From assembly GCA_963582345.1 (NCBI GenBank), contig CAUZSN010000044.1, positions 1 through 20,547 of the forward strand: DNA of 20,547 bases. The letters are read 5' to 3'. The notes beneath the pieces are model-generated. The model searched no databases. It was not told the DNA's origin and was given only the letters and a program-made list of their open reading frames with translations. This DNA is from CAUZSN01 sp963582345. GTDB taxonomy: Bacteria > Planctomycetota > Planctomycetia > Planctomycetales > Planctomycetaceae. Both the position numbers and the translations under genes were made by a program. Shown here one piece after another: positions 9,361-17,379 of this stretch; positions within the stretch are counted from its first letter, which is position 1, and each line of letters opens with the position of its first letter.

Positions 9361-10638
9361 ATGAAAGTGTTGGTCGTCGGTCAGGGCGGTCGTGAACATG
9401 CGCTGACCTGGAAGTTGGCAAGCTCTCCGTCAGTCAGCCAAATCTTTTGCGCGCCGGGAAATGCCGGAACGGCACTCGAGGGGACGAATGTTGACATCAG
9501 CGTCAACGACATCGAACGGCTGAGGAAATTTGCTTCGGCCGAACGAATTGACTTGACTGTCGTTGGCCCGGAAGCTGCTTTGGTGGGTGGAATCGTCGAT
9601 GTGTTTGAAAATGCGGATCTAAAAATTTTCGGTCCATCGAGCCAAGCGGCCGAATTGGAAGGCAGCAAGGTTTTTTCCAAAGAACTAATGCGAAGGGCGA
9701 ATGTTCCAACTGCGGAATCTCACGTTTTCAATCACGTCGAAGACGCCCAGAAATATATTGAGGATCGTGAAGAGCAGCCTTTGGTCGTAAAAGCTGATGG
9801 TCTGGCTGCCGGCAAAGGTGTTACAGTTTGTGGGACAAGAGATGAAGCGTTACAAGTGATCAATAAGATGATGGTTGATCAGGAATTTGGCGATGCCGGA
9901 AATCGAGTCATCATTGAGGAATTCCTAGACGGTGAAGAGGCCAGCATTCTGGCAATCGTTGACGGACGGACAAATACGATCGTTCCATTGGCAACGTCGC
10001 AAGATTACAAGTGTGCTTACGACGGCGATCAAGGGCCGAATACGGGTGGTATGGGTGCCTGCTCTCCGGCGACGTTGGTAACGAACGAATCGATGGACGA
10101 CATCATCGAGAAAATTCTGGTTCCGACCATCCACACAATGAACGTCGAGGGTCGACCGTTTTGCGGCATACTGTATGCAGGATTAATGATTACCAGCCAA
10201 GGTCCCAAGGTCCTGGAATTCAACGTCCGATTCGGCGACCCGGAAGCTCAGCCCATCTTAATGCGTTTGAAGTCTGACCTCGCTGAAATTTTGATGGCCG
10301 CGGCGATCGGAGAATTGGGCAATGTCCCACCTCTCGATTGGGATCCTCGTCCAACAACGTGTGTTGTAATGGCCTCAGACGGCTACCCAGGTTCGTACAA
10401 AAAAGGCCATCCGATTTATGGCCTGCACGAAGCCGACAAATTGGATAACGTCCAAGTGTTTCATGCTGGCACTAAAAAGCGCGGCGAGCAATTCATCACC
10501 AACGGCGGCCGAGTTCTAGGCGTCACAGCTATAGGTGACAACATCGCCGATGCCAAATTTAGAGCCTACCAGGGCGTCAAATGCATTCGCTGGGCTGGTG
10601 CCTGGTGTCGCAAAGACATCTCGAACAAATCGCGGTAG
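9361..10638 (+). CDS. purD: Phosphoribosylamine-glycine ligase (GAR synthetase)
   Basis: Second step of purine synthesis: 5-phosphoribosylamine + glycine + ATP gives glycinamide ribonucleotide. The frame opens at 9133, but homology begins at ATG 9361 (MKVLVVGQGGREHAL), giving 425 residues, the normal length. An AAGGA lies 10 nt upstream. Motifs: GQGGREHA (7-14) and the N-domain VVGPEAALVGG (68-77). The ATP-grasp region has KADGLAAGKGV (144-154), DGDQGPNTGGMGA (221-233) and EFNVRFGDPE (286-295), with metal and ATP ligands intact. The C-terminus GVTAIGDNIADA...GAWCRKDI is typical. The gene is monocistronic here, with its stop 18 bp from the stop of the convergent Hsp70 gene. Confidence 0.97.
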   Translation: MKVLVVGQGGREHALTWKLASSPSVSQIFCAPGNAGTALEGTNVDISVNDIERLRKFASAERIDLTVVGPEAALVGGIVDVFENADLKIFGPSSQAAELEGSKVFSKELMRRANVPTAESHVFNHVEDAQKYIEDREEQPLVVKADGLAAGKGVTVCGTRDEALQVINKMMVDQEFGDAGNRVIIEEFLDGEEASILAIVDGRTNTIVPLATSQDYKCAYDGDQGPNTGGMGACSPATLVTNESMDDIIEKILVPTIHTMNVEGRPFCGILYAGLMITSQGPKVLEFNVRFGDPEAQPILMRLKSDLAEILMAAAIGELGNVPPLDWDPRPTTCVVMASDGYPGSYKKGHPIYGLHEADKLDNVQVFHAGTKKRGEQFITNGGRVLGVTAIGDNIADAKFRAYQGVKCIRWAGAWCRKDISNKSR

Positions 10639-10656
10639 AAAGTTCGCTTGGACCGT

Positions 10657-12591
10657 TTATTCTACAAGCTGCCAGAATTCATCTTCGCCGGTGTCAAGAT
10701 TATCGCCACGACGTTTTGTCTTTCGTGAGTGCTGTTCCAGCGACGGTGGAACAGGTGGCGCCTTGCCAGACGGTTGTTTTTTGCGAGCTGCTTTTTTTGT
10801 TGAGTCCGCCTTCCTTCGCTTCGAGACTTTTGAGTTGTCCAGTTCCAGGATTTCATCGTCGAGTGGTGGGGGAACGGATGTTGACAGCGGCGGATCAGAT
10901 TGAGTTCGTGTCGTTTTGGTCGCTGCTGGTCGGGCCGTAGCCTTCTTTGAAGTGTTTTTTTTGACTGTCATTGGCAAGCTCGCCTTTGGCGTTGGGTCGA
11001 TCCTGCGGGTTGTCGAGGCGTCGGGTATGGCCCACGCAGAGACCTCGAAGTCGTCCAGACCTTCGCCTGGTCGCGAAACCAAGTTCTCTTCCCTGACGAT
11101 TTCGGTTGTCGCATTCTTTCCGCTGGTTGCGTCTTTGGCTGAAAGCTGGACGCGAGCCTGATCGTCGTAGCTGATCGTAACGGCAATCTCGGCACCGTCT
11201 GGAAGTTTGGGCGGAAGGTTGTCAATAACACAGGCTCCCAATTTGACATACGATTCCTTGGCTTCGGATTCAGTTCCACTTTCCACGATGTGCAGGTGGA
11301 CTCGCTTCTGATTCTGCGCAACGGTTCCGAACGTCTGAGTGATCGACGCGGGTAAAGGCGTGTTGCCGGGAATCAAGTAGTGAGGCACCCGTTTATGTAA
11401 CTGGGTATCACGGACCAGGATTCCCAGTGCCCGGGCGTTGACTGAACGAGAGCGAATCTTGGACAGTCGGCGCGTTGCCTCTTTATTTAGGATTGACTTT
11501 GCGTACTCGCTGTTGGTCAACAGCATTCCTGCGTAGTACGTCGCGCCGTGAGCGATCGACTGATCGGGAGAAAGGGACGTGTTCAACGTGCGTCCACCCA
11601 CTTTCTTCAAAGCGCTGCGAATCATGGGCATTCGCGAGGCCCCGCCGGTTGTCAGAATGACGTCCACATGGGCCCAGGCCATGTGATTTGATTCCAGCAT
11701 GTGCTGGGTAATGTCGGTCGTACGGTTTACCAGAGGAGTTGTCAGCTTTTCAAACTGTTTCTGCTCGACCTGATACGTGTGCCGGAATCCGGCATGCTGA
11801 CAGCTCAAGGCGGCCCGGGGTCGGACTGTCAGGCTTCGTTTAACATTCTCGACTTCGATCGCCAAATACTGTCGACTTTCGGGGTCGTTCCGCGGATCTT
11901 TGCCGTATTCTTCGATAAATCGATTGGCAATGGCCGTTTCCAAAGCTTGGTTCCAATCGATGCCGCCTAGTTTCAAATCGCCACTGCTGGCTACAACGCT
12001 GATTTGGTTTTTCTCGTAGCGCACCAGCGAAAGATCGAATGTCCCACCGCCCAAATCGTAAACCAGGATCCGCTGTTCGTCAGCCAATTCGGTGAACCAC
12101 AGGCCTTCAGTGCCGAGCACGTAGCACAGAGCTGCGGCCACCGGTTCGTTGATAATGTCCACATGTTTTAATCCGGCCTTTAGTCCCGCCTCTACAGTGG
12201 CTTGGCGATGGATTTCGCTAAACTGAGCGGGTACGGTAATCACCGCTTGCTCGATGGGACCAATTTGTTCCCTGGCCGCGTTCAGTAGTTTCTTTAGGAT
12301 CAATGCCGCGATGATGACCGGCGAATACATCTTGCCGTCAATTGGCCAACGGTGCTTCAGGTCACCAATAAATCGTTTCGAATTCTTGATGACCCGGCCG
12401 GGCTTGACGACTGCGTTGCGCAACGCTTCGGTTCCCACGACGACTTCATTGCCGTCGAACAACACGACCGAAGGCGTTGACAATTCTCCTTCCTGGTTTG
12501 CCAGCGTGACAGGTGTGCCATGCTCGTTCAGATAAGCTAGGCACGAGTACATCGTGCCTAGGTCGATGCCAACGGCTTGCGATTTCAGCAT
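10657..12591 (-). CDS. Hsp70-family chaperone-like ATPase lacking the helical lid, with a charged disordered tail
   Basis: 644 residues. The N-terminal actin-like ATPase domain (1 to about 380) has phosphate-1 GIDLGTMYSC (8-17), NEPVAAAL (148-155), phosphate-2 DLGGGTFDLSLV (179-190) and the adenosine loop TTGGASRMPMI (314-324). A beta-sandwich substrate-binding-like region follows (about 385-495), with LGILVRD, NTPLPASIT and LPPKLPDGAEIAVTISYDD. In place of the DnaK alpha-helical lid, residues from about 520 on form a Lys/Ala/Pro/Ser/Thr-rich tail. This tail has basic runs (VKKNTSKKATARP, KKAARKK), an acidic patch (DDEILELD, 578-585) and an acidic aromatic end (GEDEFWQLVE). It is therefore not canonical DnaK. 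No grpE or dnaJ is adjacent and no CIRCE-like repeat was seen upstream. It may be a specialised chaperone or scaffold; its partner is unknown. Confidence 0.9.
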   Translation of the reverse strand: MLKSQAVGIDLGTMYSCLAYLNEHGTPVTLANQEGELSTPSVVLFDGNEVVVGTEALRNAVVKPGRVIKNSKRFIGDLKHRWPIDGKMYSPVIIAALILKKLLNAAREQIGPIEQAVITVPAQFSEIHRQATVEAGLKAGLKHVDIINEPVAAALCYVLGTEGLWFTELADEQRILVYDLGGGTFDLSLVRYEKNQISVVASSGDLKLGGIDWNQALETAIANRFIEEYGKDPRNDPESRQYLAIEVENVKRSLTVRPRAALSCQHAGFRHTYQVEQKQFEKLTTPLVNRTTDITQHMLESNHMAWAHVDVILTTGGASRMPMIRSALKKVGGRTLNTSLSPDQSIAHGATYYAGMLLTNSEYAKSILNKEATRRLSKIRSRSVNARALGILVRDTQLHKRVPHYLIPGNTPLPASITQTFGTVAQNQKRVHLHIVESGTESEAKESYVKLGACVIDNLPPKLPDGAEIAVTISYDDQARVQLSAKDATSGKNATTEIVREENLVSRPGEGLDDFEVSAWAIPDASTTRRIDPTPKASLPMTVKKNTSKKATARPAATKTTRTQSDPPLSTSVPPPLDDEILELDNSKVSKRRKADSTKKAARKKQPSGKAPPVPPSLEQHSRKTKRRGDNLDTGEDEFWQLVE

Positions 12592-12763
12592 AGTCTCAGG
12601 CCACTCTCTGCCTGATTCACTGTGAACTTAAGAGACGTGGCAACCATGATAAATCCATGGTAGCATCGGACTGATTCACTCACTAGGGTAGAATTTCAGA
12701 TCTTGTGAAGAAGCTCCGGTTGAAATGTTGGCTTAAGGTGCCGCCTGAACGAATCGCCATTTG
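12592..12763. promoter_or_regulatory. Divergent promoter region with direct and inverted repeats
   Basis: This 172-bp gap separates the divergent Hsp70 gene and the STN-like gene. CTGATTCACT occurs twice in the same orientation (12612-12621 and 12671-12680). Between the copies lies the inverted repeat ACCATG (12643-12648) / CATGGT (12656-12661). The arrangement fits an operator region, but the regulator is unknown and the short repeats could be chance. Confidence 0.35.
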
Positions 12764-13972
12764 ATGTCAGACTTGCGATTAGAAATTTCGAGATCGTACT
12801 TCGTGCGGCTTGCTGCGAGGCTGTTGGTCTGTATGACGGCAACGTGCTGCCTTTCAAAATCGTTCTCGGTGGCAGATGTGGTTTTAAACCGGCCGGTTCC
12901 CAAACTCGAATTCGGAGCTAAGTTCAGAGCGGAATTGGATCGATCAATGTCTGCGTCATGGAGTAATGTTTCTTTGCGAAGTATATTCCGTCGGATCAGT
13001 GATCAACGGAAAGTGGCAATCTTGCTTGATCGGCGAATTGATCCGACTCCGGAATTGGAAATAGATATTGCCAATCTTAGCTTGCTCGCAGCCATTGAAC
13101 ACATCGCCACCCAATCGTCAGCCGCTGTTAGTGTCGTGGGGAACACGTTGTATGTTGCGCCGCCGGCGAGGGCGGCGAGACTGCGCACGTTGGTAGAATT
13201 GCAGTCCATTGAATTATTCAAGGAGTCTTCGACATTGTCGAAAAGACGCTATTTTAATTTGGTAAACCGTCAAATGTTTCACTGGAACGATCTGGATCAA
13301 CCAAGTGAGTTGTTGCGTCGAATCGCCAAAACTTACAAACTCGAGATTCACGGACTGGACCTCATTCCACACGATTTGTGGGCTGGGGCAACACTTCCCA
13401 AAGTTAATGCGATAGAAGCACTGTCGTTGGTATTAATTCAGTTTGATCGGACGTTTACCTGGACGAAACGCATGCGCGGAATCCGAGTGGTTCCCATTCC
13501 CGCCAAGATAGCCATCGAAAAAAAATATGTTCCGCGCGGCACAACATCCGTTGCGGCCGTTCGAAAATGGACGGCTGCGATTCGCGGTTTGCAGGCCGAA
13601 CCGAAAGGCGGCGTCGTCGTCGTGCGCGGAACTGTCGAGCAACATGAAATACTGTCCGATCTACTTCGTCCCCGCGAAAAACGCAAGAAATCGGTCGGAT
13701 CAGCCGGCCCGACCCCTCTTCACCGTCGCACCTTCACGTATCGGACCCGCAATGTTCCCATCCGTGCGATTATGAGAGAGTTGGAAAAGAAAAGCGGCAT
13801 GGTCTTCACATTTGATCACAACGCACTTGCCTCGGCGGGCATTGACCTCGACAAAAAAATTAGCATCGAATTGAGGAACGCCTCCGCCGAAAAACTTCTG
13901 GAAGAAATTTTCGGTCGTCTGGGGCTGACGTTCTCCATTGACAACCTGACGGTCACACTGCTACTGAAATAG
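12764..13972 (+). CDS. Exported protein with repeated STN/secretin N-domain-like modules, no secretin pore
   Basis: 402 residues from ATG 12764 (a TTG directly before it is also in frame). A signal-like segment is at about 14-35 (VRLAARLLVCMTATCCL). The mature part appears modular. Module 1 (about 64-134) has SASWSNVSLRSIFRRISDQRKVAILLDRR..LSLLAAIEHIATQ..NTLYVAPP. Module 2 (about 172-246) has LLRRIAKTYKLEIHGLDLIP..IEALSLVLIQF..RVVPIP. A shorter N1-like stretch (about 253-303) has GGVVVVRGTVEQHEILSDLL. Module 3 (about 322-402) has IRAIMRELEKKSGMVFTFD..SAEKLLEEIFGRLGLTFSIDNLTVTLL. The recurring pattern, a helix, a strand, a hydrophobic helix and a final strand, is that of STN (secretin and TonB N-terminal short) domains. 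No beta-barrel or secretin domain follows, so it probably works as a periplasmic binding or assembly protein. Citrate synthase follows, apparently unrelated. Confidence 0.75.
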   Translation: MSDLRLEISRSYFVRLAARLLVCMTATCCLSKSFSVADVVLNRPVPKLEFGAKFRAELDRSMSASWSNVSLRSIFRRISDQRKVAILLDRRIDPTPELEIDIANLSLLAAIEHIATQSSAAVSVVGNTLYVAPPARAARLRTLVELQSIELFKESSTLSKRRYFNLVNRQMFHWNDLDQPSELLRRIAKTYKLEIHGLDLIPHDLWAGATLPKVNAIEALSLVLIQFDRTFTWTKRMRGIRVVPIPAKIAIEKKYVPRGTTSVAAVRKWTAAIRGLQAEPKGGVVVVRGTVEQHEILSDLLRPREKRKKSVGSAGPTPLHRRTFTYRTRNVPIRAIMRELEKKSGMVFTFDHNALASAGIDLDKKISIELRNASAEKLLEEIFGRLGLTFSIDNLTVTLLLK

Positions 13973-14060
13973 CCGGTGTTTGCGGATTTTCCGACTAAGG
14001 GCCAAAGTTAAGTCGCAGGAACGTTGTTTCATCGTTTCGGCTCGAACAGACATTTATCCC

Positions 14061-15182
14061 ATGACCGATCAATACTGTTTTCCAAGTTTGGAAGGCGTTA
14101 TTGTCGGCGAGACAGCAATCGCGACGATCGAAGGCGGTTTGCAATATCGCGGCTACGCGATTGAGGATTTGGCTCGTGACACAACCTTTATTGAAGTGGC
14201 ATATTTGTTGCTGAACGGCGAGCTACCCAGTCAGGAGCAACTCGCTGATTTCCGAGCCGTTTTGGTCGATTCGGCCAAAGTTCCGGCGGCAATCCTAAGT
14301 TTCATGAAAGAGGTCCCGATTCACGTCTCACCGATGGATGTGTTACGGACCGCCATCAGTGCAGCGGGTCACTTCGATCCTCAGGTAGCGGACGATTCGT
14401 CGTCAGCTAACATTGCTAAAACATTGCGGCTGCTTGCTTGGACTCCTGTACTGATAGCGGCACGGCACCGCTATTTGTACGGTTTGCCTCTACTCGAACC
14501 GAATTCGGAGTTGAGCTATTCGGCGAATCTGCTGAATCTGATCACCGGACAGGAGCCGTCGCCGTTGCAGGAGCATGCGATGGATGTCTTGCTGATCCTG
14601 TATGCCGAGCATGAATTTAATGCCTCGACGTTTACAGCTCGTGTCGTAACATCGACTCGTTCTGATTTATACTCCGCCGTCGTTGCTGCCGTGGGTGCGT
14701 TGAAAGGGCCGGTGCATAGCGGCGCGAACGAACGAGTGATGGATTTGTTGAAAGAAGTCGGGGCGCCGGACAATGCCGAACGATGGGTCCGAGACGCTTT
14801 GGAGAAAAAACGCCGAATTATGGGTTTCGGACACCGAGTGTATAAAGTGGGCGATTCTCGCGCGGCGATACTAAAAGATTACTGTTCTCAATTGGCTGAA
14901 CAGGATGGGCAAACCGACTTGGAAGAGATCGCGGGCACGATTGAGCGAATTATTCGACAAGAAAAGGGCCTGCTGCCAAACTTAGATTGGCCCAGTGCCC
15001 GGCTGTACCACTACCTGGGCTTGGAAGTCGAAATGTACACGCCGCTCTTTGTTGTCAGTCGGGTTGTCGGCTGGGCAGCACACGTGATCGAGCAGTCCGA
15101 GGACAACCGCTTGATCTGGCCTCGATCACGCTATACAGGACCTGCAAAGCGCAAATTCGTCCCGTTGTTAGAGCGTGGTTAG
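14061..15182 (+). CDS. Citrate synthase family protein (citrate or 2-methylcitrate synthase)
   Basis: 373 residues from ATG 14061. The frame extends to TTG 13980, but those 27 codons are not family-like and the protein proper begins MTDQYCFPSLEGVIVGETAI. Active-site residues are in place: H219 (GPVHSGANE), H258 (GFGHRVYKVGDSR) and D309 (NLDWPSARLYHYLG), with EHEFNAST at 183-190. The length fits the short bacterial type that includes both citrate synthase (oxaloacetate + acetyl-CoA) and 2-methylcitrate synthase (propionyl-CoA). With no prp genes nearby, citrate synthase is favoured, but sequence alone does not settle it. It starts 88 bp after the STN-like gene on the same strand, so co-transcription is possible. 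Confidence 0.93.
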   Translation: MTDQYCFPSLEGVIVGETAIATIEGGLQYRGYAIEDLARDTTFIEVAYLLLNGELPSQEQLADFRAVLVDSAKVPAAILSFMKEVPIHVSPMDVLRTAISAAGHFDPQVADDSSSANIAKTLRLLAWTPVLIAARHRYLYGLPLLEPNSELSYSANLLNLITGQEPSPLQEHAMDVLLILYAEHEFNASTFTARVVTSTRSDLYSAVVAAVGALKGPVHSGANERVMDLLKEVGAPDNAERWVRDALEKKRRIMGFGHRVYKVGDSRAAILKDYCSQLAEQDGQTDLEEIAGTIERIIRQEKGLLPNLDWPSARLYHYLGLEVEMYTPLFVVSRVVGWAAHVIEQSEDNRLIWPRSRYTGPAKRKFVPLLERG

Positions 15183-15704
15183 CACCAGGCTAATTCTGGC
15201 GCATTGGGACCGACCGTCTTGGGGTGCCCAGTGCTTTTAAATTGGCGCAGCCAACGTGCAATAAGAACCAGAAAAGTTAGTGAAAGACATGCCAGTGCTT
15301 TAACTACGCAAGTCTTACATCATTCCGATTAACGATCCGATCCTGCCAATTCAAATCGGAGCCTAACGGCCTTCGCTTTCCGGAACGCTCGCCTTTAATT
15401 TGTTCACCAGGGCTCGAAAGAATAATTCTACGTCGGTGACTAGGCCGATGGTTTGGAATGTGCCGTGGTCGGCGAAGTTTGGTAACAGTGGCGGTCAAAG
15501 TTGGGCTTCCGAAGTTCTATGATCCGCCAATCAGTGTTTCAACTTCGTCGTTTACGGTACTTATAAGGGCATGTCTTGCTCGAAAATGGTAACATTATTG
15601 GAGCTGAACTGCTGAACATCTGCGGAGTTCTTATGCAGGCGAGTACTATCCCGCCACTGCCTAGACAATAACGTTTTCGATCAAAGGGTGGGTTTGAAAC
15701 CGTC
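15183..15704. other. 522-bp intergenic region between citrate synthase and hisN
   Basis: No intact gene is recognised. Features seen: a weak inverted repeat just after the citrate synthase stop (TTAGC...GCTAA, about 15179-15193), two copies of CCAGTGCTTT(T)AA (15228-15240 and 15292-15303), and a coding-like minus-strand stretch at 15363-15494, listed separately. The last 100 bp or so should contain the hisN promoter. Confidence 0.5.
15363..15494 (-). pseudogene. Possible gene remnant: 43 coding-like codons without a start
   Basis: On the minus strand, 43 open codons end at a TAG (15363-15365) and are closed upstream by an in-frame TGA (15495-15497). The stretch encodes GTFQTIGLVTDVELFFRAL followed by VNKLKASVPESEGR. 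This has the amphipathic-helix and charged-tail look of a real protein C-terminus. It has no ATG and no plausible ribosome site. The codons just upstream of the TGA read LADHRTSEAQL before another stop. It may be the decayed 3' end of a lost gene. I do not recognise the family, and it could be chance. Confidence 0.3.
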
Positions 15705-16502
15705 ATGATTGTTGAGCCGAATGAATTGCAGCAGCGTATGCATTTCGCCGTCGCTGCCTCGCGAGACGTCAGCGAATTAATCCTGAAGTACTATCAGGCG
15801 TCGGACCTGATCGTGGATCTGAAACGAGATCGTTCACCAGTGACGGCGGCCGACCGAGGCGCCGAAGAATTGCTGCGCACGCAGATCGCGAAAACCTATC
15901 CGAACGACGGAATCCTGGGTGAAGAATTCGGCGAGACAGAAAGCTCAAACGGCTTCCGTTGGCTGTTAGATCCGGTTGACGGAACGAAGTCGTTCATCCA
16001 CGGCGTTCCACTATTCGGCACGCTGATCGGGCTGGAATTTCAAGATCGAGTCGTTGTTGGAATTTGCCGTTTCCCTGCCCTAGATGAAGTCGTCTATGCG
16101 TCCGAAGGTCAAGGCGCGTGGTGGCAAGTTGGCGACGCTGATCCCAAACAGGCGAAGGTTTCATCCGTCTCAAAAATGTCAGATGCCCTGTTTTGCACGA
16201 CGACGATCAATGGCTGGCAGACGCTAGGTCTGCGCGACACATTTGACCGTTTGTGTCAAGCTGCCGGGCTGACTCGTGGTTGGAGCGACTGCTATGGTCA
16301 TATGCTGGTCGCCACCGGCCGCGCCGACGTAATGGTCGATCCCGAAATGAACGAGTGGGACGCTGCGGCCTTGCTTCCCATCGTCCGGGAAGCCGGTGGT
16401 CATTTCGTCGATTTCGTGGGCCAGCCGACAATTTATTCGAATAATGGTTTGTCGGTGAATGAATTGTTAAAGGATGAAGTGTTGCAAATCTTAAGCTCGT
16501 GA
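15705..16502 (+). CDS. hisN: Histidinol-phosphatase, inositol monophosphatase-like type
   Basis: 265 residues, normal for the IMPase superfamily. The metal and phosphate site is intact: GEEFG (72-76, E73), DPVDGTKSFIHG (89-100, with D89 and D92) and WDAAALLPIVREAGG (218-232, D219). The WSDCYGHMLVATGRADVMVDPEMNEWD stretch (193-219; core DCYGHMLVATGRADVM) and SFIHGVPLFGTLIGL are typical of HisN, which converts L-histidinol phosphate to L-histidinol, the penultimate step of histidine synthesis. The related SuhB/CysQ inositol or PAP phosphatases are less likely, though substrate cannot be proven from sequence. Start is ATG 15705, with a loosely placed GGGTGGG upstream. The gene is monocistronic and converges with the MT-A70 gene, 64 bp between stops. 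Confidence 0.88.
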   Translation: MIVEPNELQQRMHFAVAASRDVSELILKYYQASDLIVDLKRDRSPVTAADRGAEELLRTQIAKTYPNDGILGEEFGETESSNGFRWLLDPVDGTKSFIHGVPLFGTLIGLEFQDRVVVGICRFPALDEVVYASEGQGAWWQVGDADPKQAKVSSVSKMSDALFCTTTINGWQTLGLRDTFDRLCQAAGLTRGWSDCYGHMLVATGRADVMVDPEMNEWDAAALLPIVREAGGHFVDFVGQPTIYSNNGLSVNELLKDEVLQILSS

Positions 16503-16566
16503 ATGTCCACCACTCATTTCGAAAAACTTATACTACAGGCAAACGGTGGCCGAGTCGGTGGGTGCC

Positions 16567-17208
16567 CTATGTTGTTGACGTGGATTCGCTTTTCTTGCTA
16601 CGACCGTTCACGTTAGCACCAGTATAAGGTGGATAGTTTGGACGATTTTCAAGATACGTGTCTACTTCATCGCCCCAGCAAGTCCAAGTTTTCCGACGTT
16701 CGCGACAGAATAATTCTAGATACGGTCCGGGGCTACATGCTTCGATAATGTCATACAGGTCGATAGGTTTTCGCGAGTGCTCTTCCTTTCGCCTGACAAT
16801 GATATTCGTTTGTCGCCGACCAGGATTGAGAGTTCTCATTGATCCTCTGACACCGAATAAGACCAATTCTGTAACATTCCGGAAATAGAATCCGACTCCG
16901 CGGCCATCGGGACCGCCGTCTTTTCTGACTTTATACCAAACGATATTGGTTTTGTAGGTGAAGCCCCATTTTGTCATGACATCGAGTGCTTCGGGCAATA
17001 AAGCATTTGGACACCACAGATAAAGGTGACTTTTGTCATCAGCATAATCACCAATTGGGAGCGCACCGATTTCGTCAAAACTGAGAGTTTGATACCGATG
17101 GAGCCGACGATGTTCCGGGGCCATCTTGCCCGTGCGATTGTGAAATCGCCAAGGCGGATCGATGAGAATTGTCGAGTATCTGCCTGTCAAGCCATGCAAT
17201 TTGGCCAT
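16567..17208 (-). CDS. MT-A70 family adenine N6-methyltransferase, orphan
   Basis: 213 residues. The frame opens at ATG 17232, but ATG 17208 has AAGGGAG exactly 7 nt upstream, so I start there (MAKLHGLTGRYSTILIDPPWRF). The catalytic motif is DPPW (17-20). Further MT-A70 features are HLYLWCPNALLPEAL (61-75), GFTYKTNIVWYK (82-93), GVGFYFRNVTELVLFGVRG (104-122), SRKP (145-148) and LELFCRERRKTWTCWGDEV (164-182), whose end contributes the SAM site. The family includes eukaryotic METTL3/Ime4 RNA methylases and bacterial and phage DNA adenine methylases; here a DNA target is more likely. No restriction endonuclease or specificity gene is adjacent. Five 60-base lines counted by hand within the gene average about 45% GC, against 57-60% in sampled lines of hisN and the epimerase, which hints at acquisition by transfer. 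Confidence 0.92.
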   Translation of the reverse strand: MAKLHGLTGRYSTILIDPPWRFHNRTGKMAPEHRRLHRYQTLSFDEIGALPIGDYADDKSHLYLWCPNALLPEALDVMTKWGFTYKTNIVWYKVRKDGGPDGRGVGFYFRNVTELVLFGVRGSMRTLNPGRRQTNIIVRRKEEHSRKPIDLYDIIEACSPGPYLELFCRERRKTWTCWGDEVDTYLENRPNYPPYTGANVNGRSKKSESTSTT

Positions 17209-17215
17209 GATACGA

Positions 17216-17222
17216 CTCCCTT
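17216..17222 (-). promoter_or_regulatory. Strong ribosome binding site of the MT-A70 gene
   Basis: AAGGGAG on the minus strand, 7 nt before ATG 17208. It is the best Shine-Dalgarno match in the window and decides the start against ATG 17232. Confidence 0.7.
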
Positions 17223-17360
17223 CGTTTCCCATACCACTTGGCCATGTTTGACGCGCGTTTGATTGCAGCGTACCAAGACCCCTTGCCGTTGTATACGTTG
17301 GGCATGCCCTCGTTAGTCATACATAAGGGCCGATTTTCCGTGTTCCATTGTGCTACCAGC

Positions 17361-17379
17361 TTGACACTGAAAGTGTCAA
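17361..17379. repeat. Perfect 8-bp inverted repeat upstream of the MT-A70 gene
   Basis: TTGACACT-GAA-AGTGTCAA is a perfect palindrome with a 3-nt centre. It sits in the 271-bp gap between the epimerase stop (17480) and the MT-A70 start (17208). It could be an operator, or a terminator-like hairpin for the epimerase transcript without a T-run. Each arm also contains TTGACA, the consensus -35 hexamer, but no good -10 follows at 16-18 bp on either strand. Confidence 0.45.

Noticed and set aside
12592..12763. CIRCE (HrcA) operator upstream of the Hsp70 gene
   Set aside because: No TTAGCACTC/GAGTGCTAA arms are present.
15228..15303. CCAGTGCTTT(T)AA twice, as possible att or insertion-site repeats
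   Set aside because: Only 12-13 bp, one with an indel, and no integrase or element between the copies.
15641..15668. GCCACTG near the hisN start, reminiscent of a cobalamin riboswitch core
   Set aside because: No B12 box, no GGGAA-type partner elements and no cobalamin-linked gene downstream.
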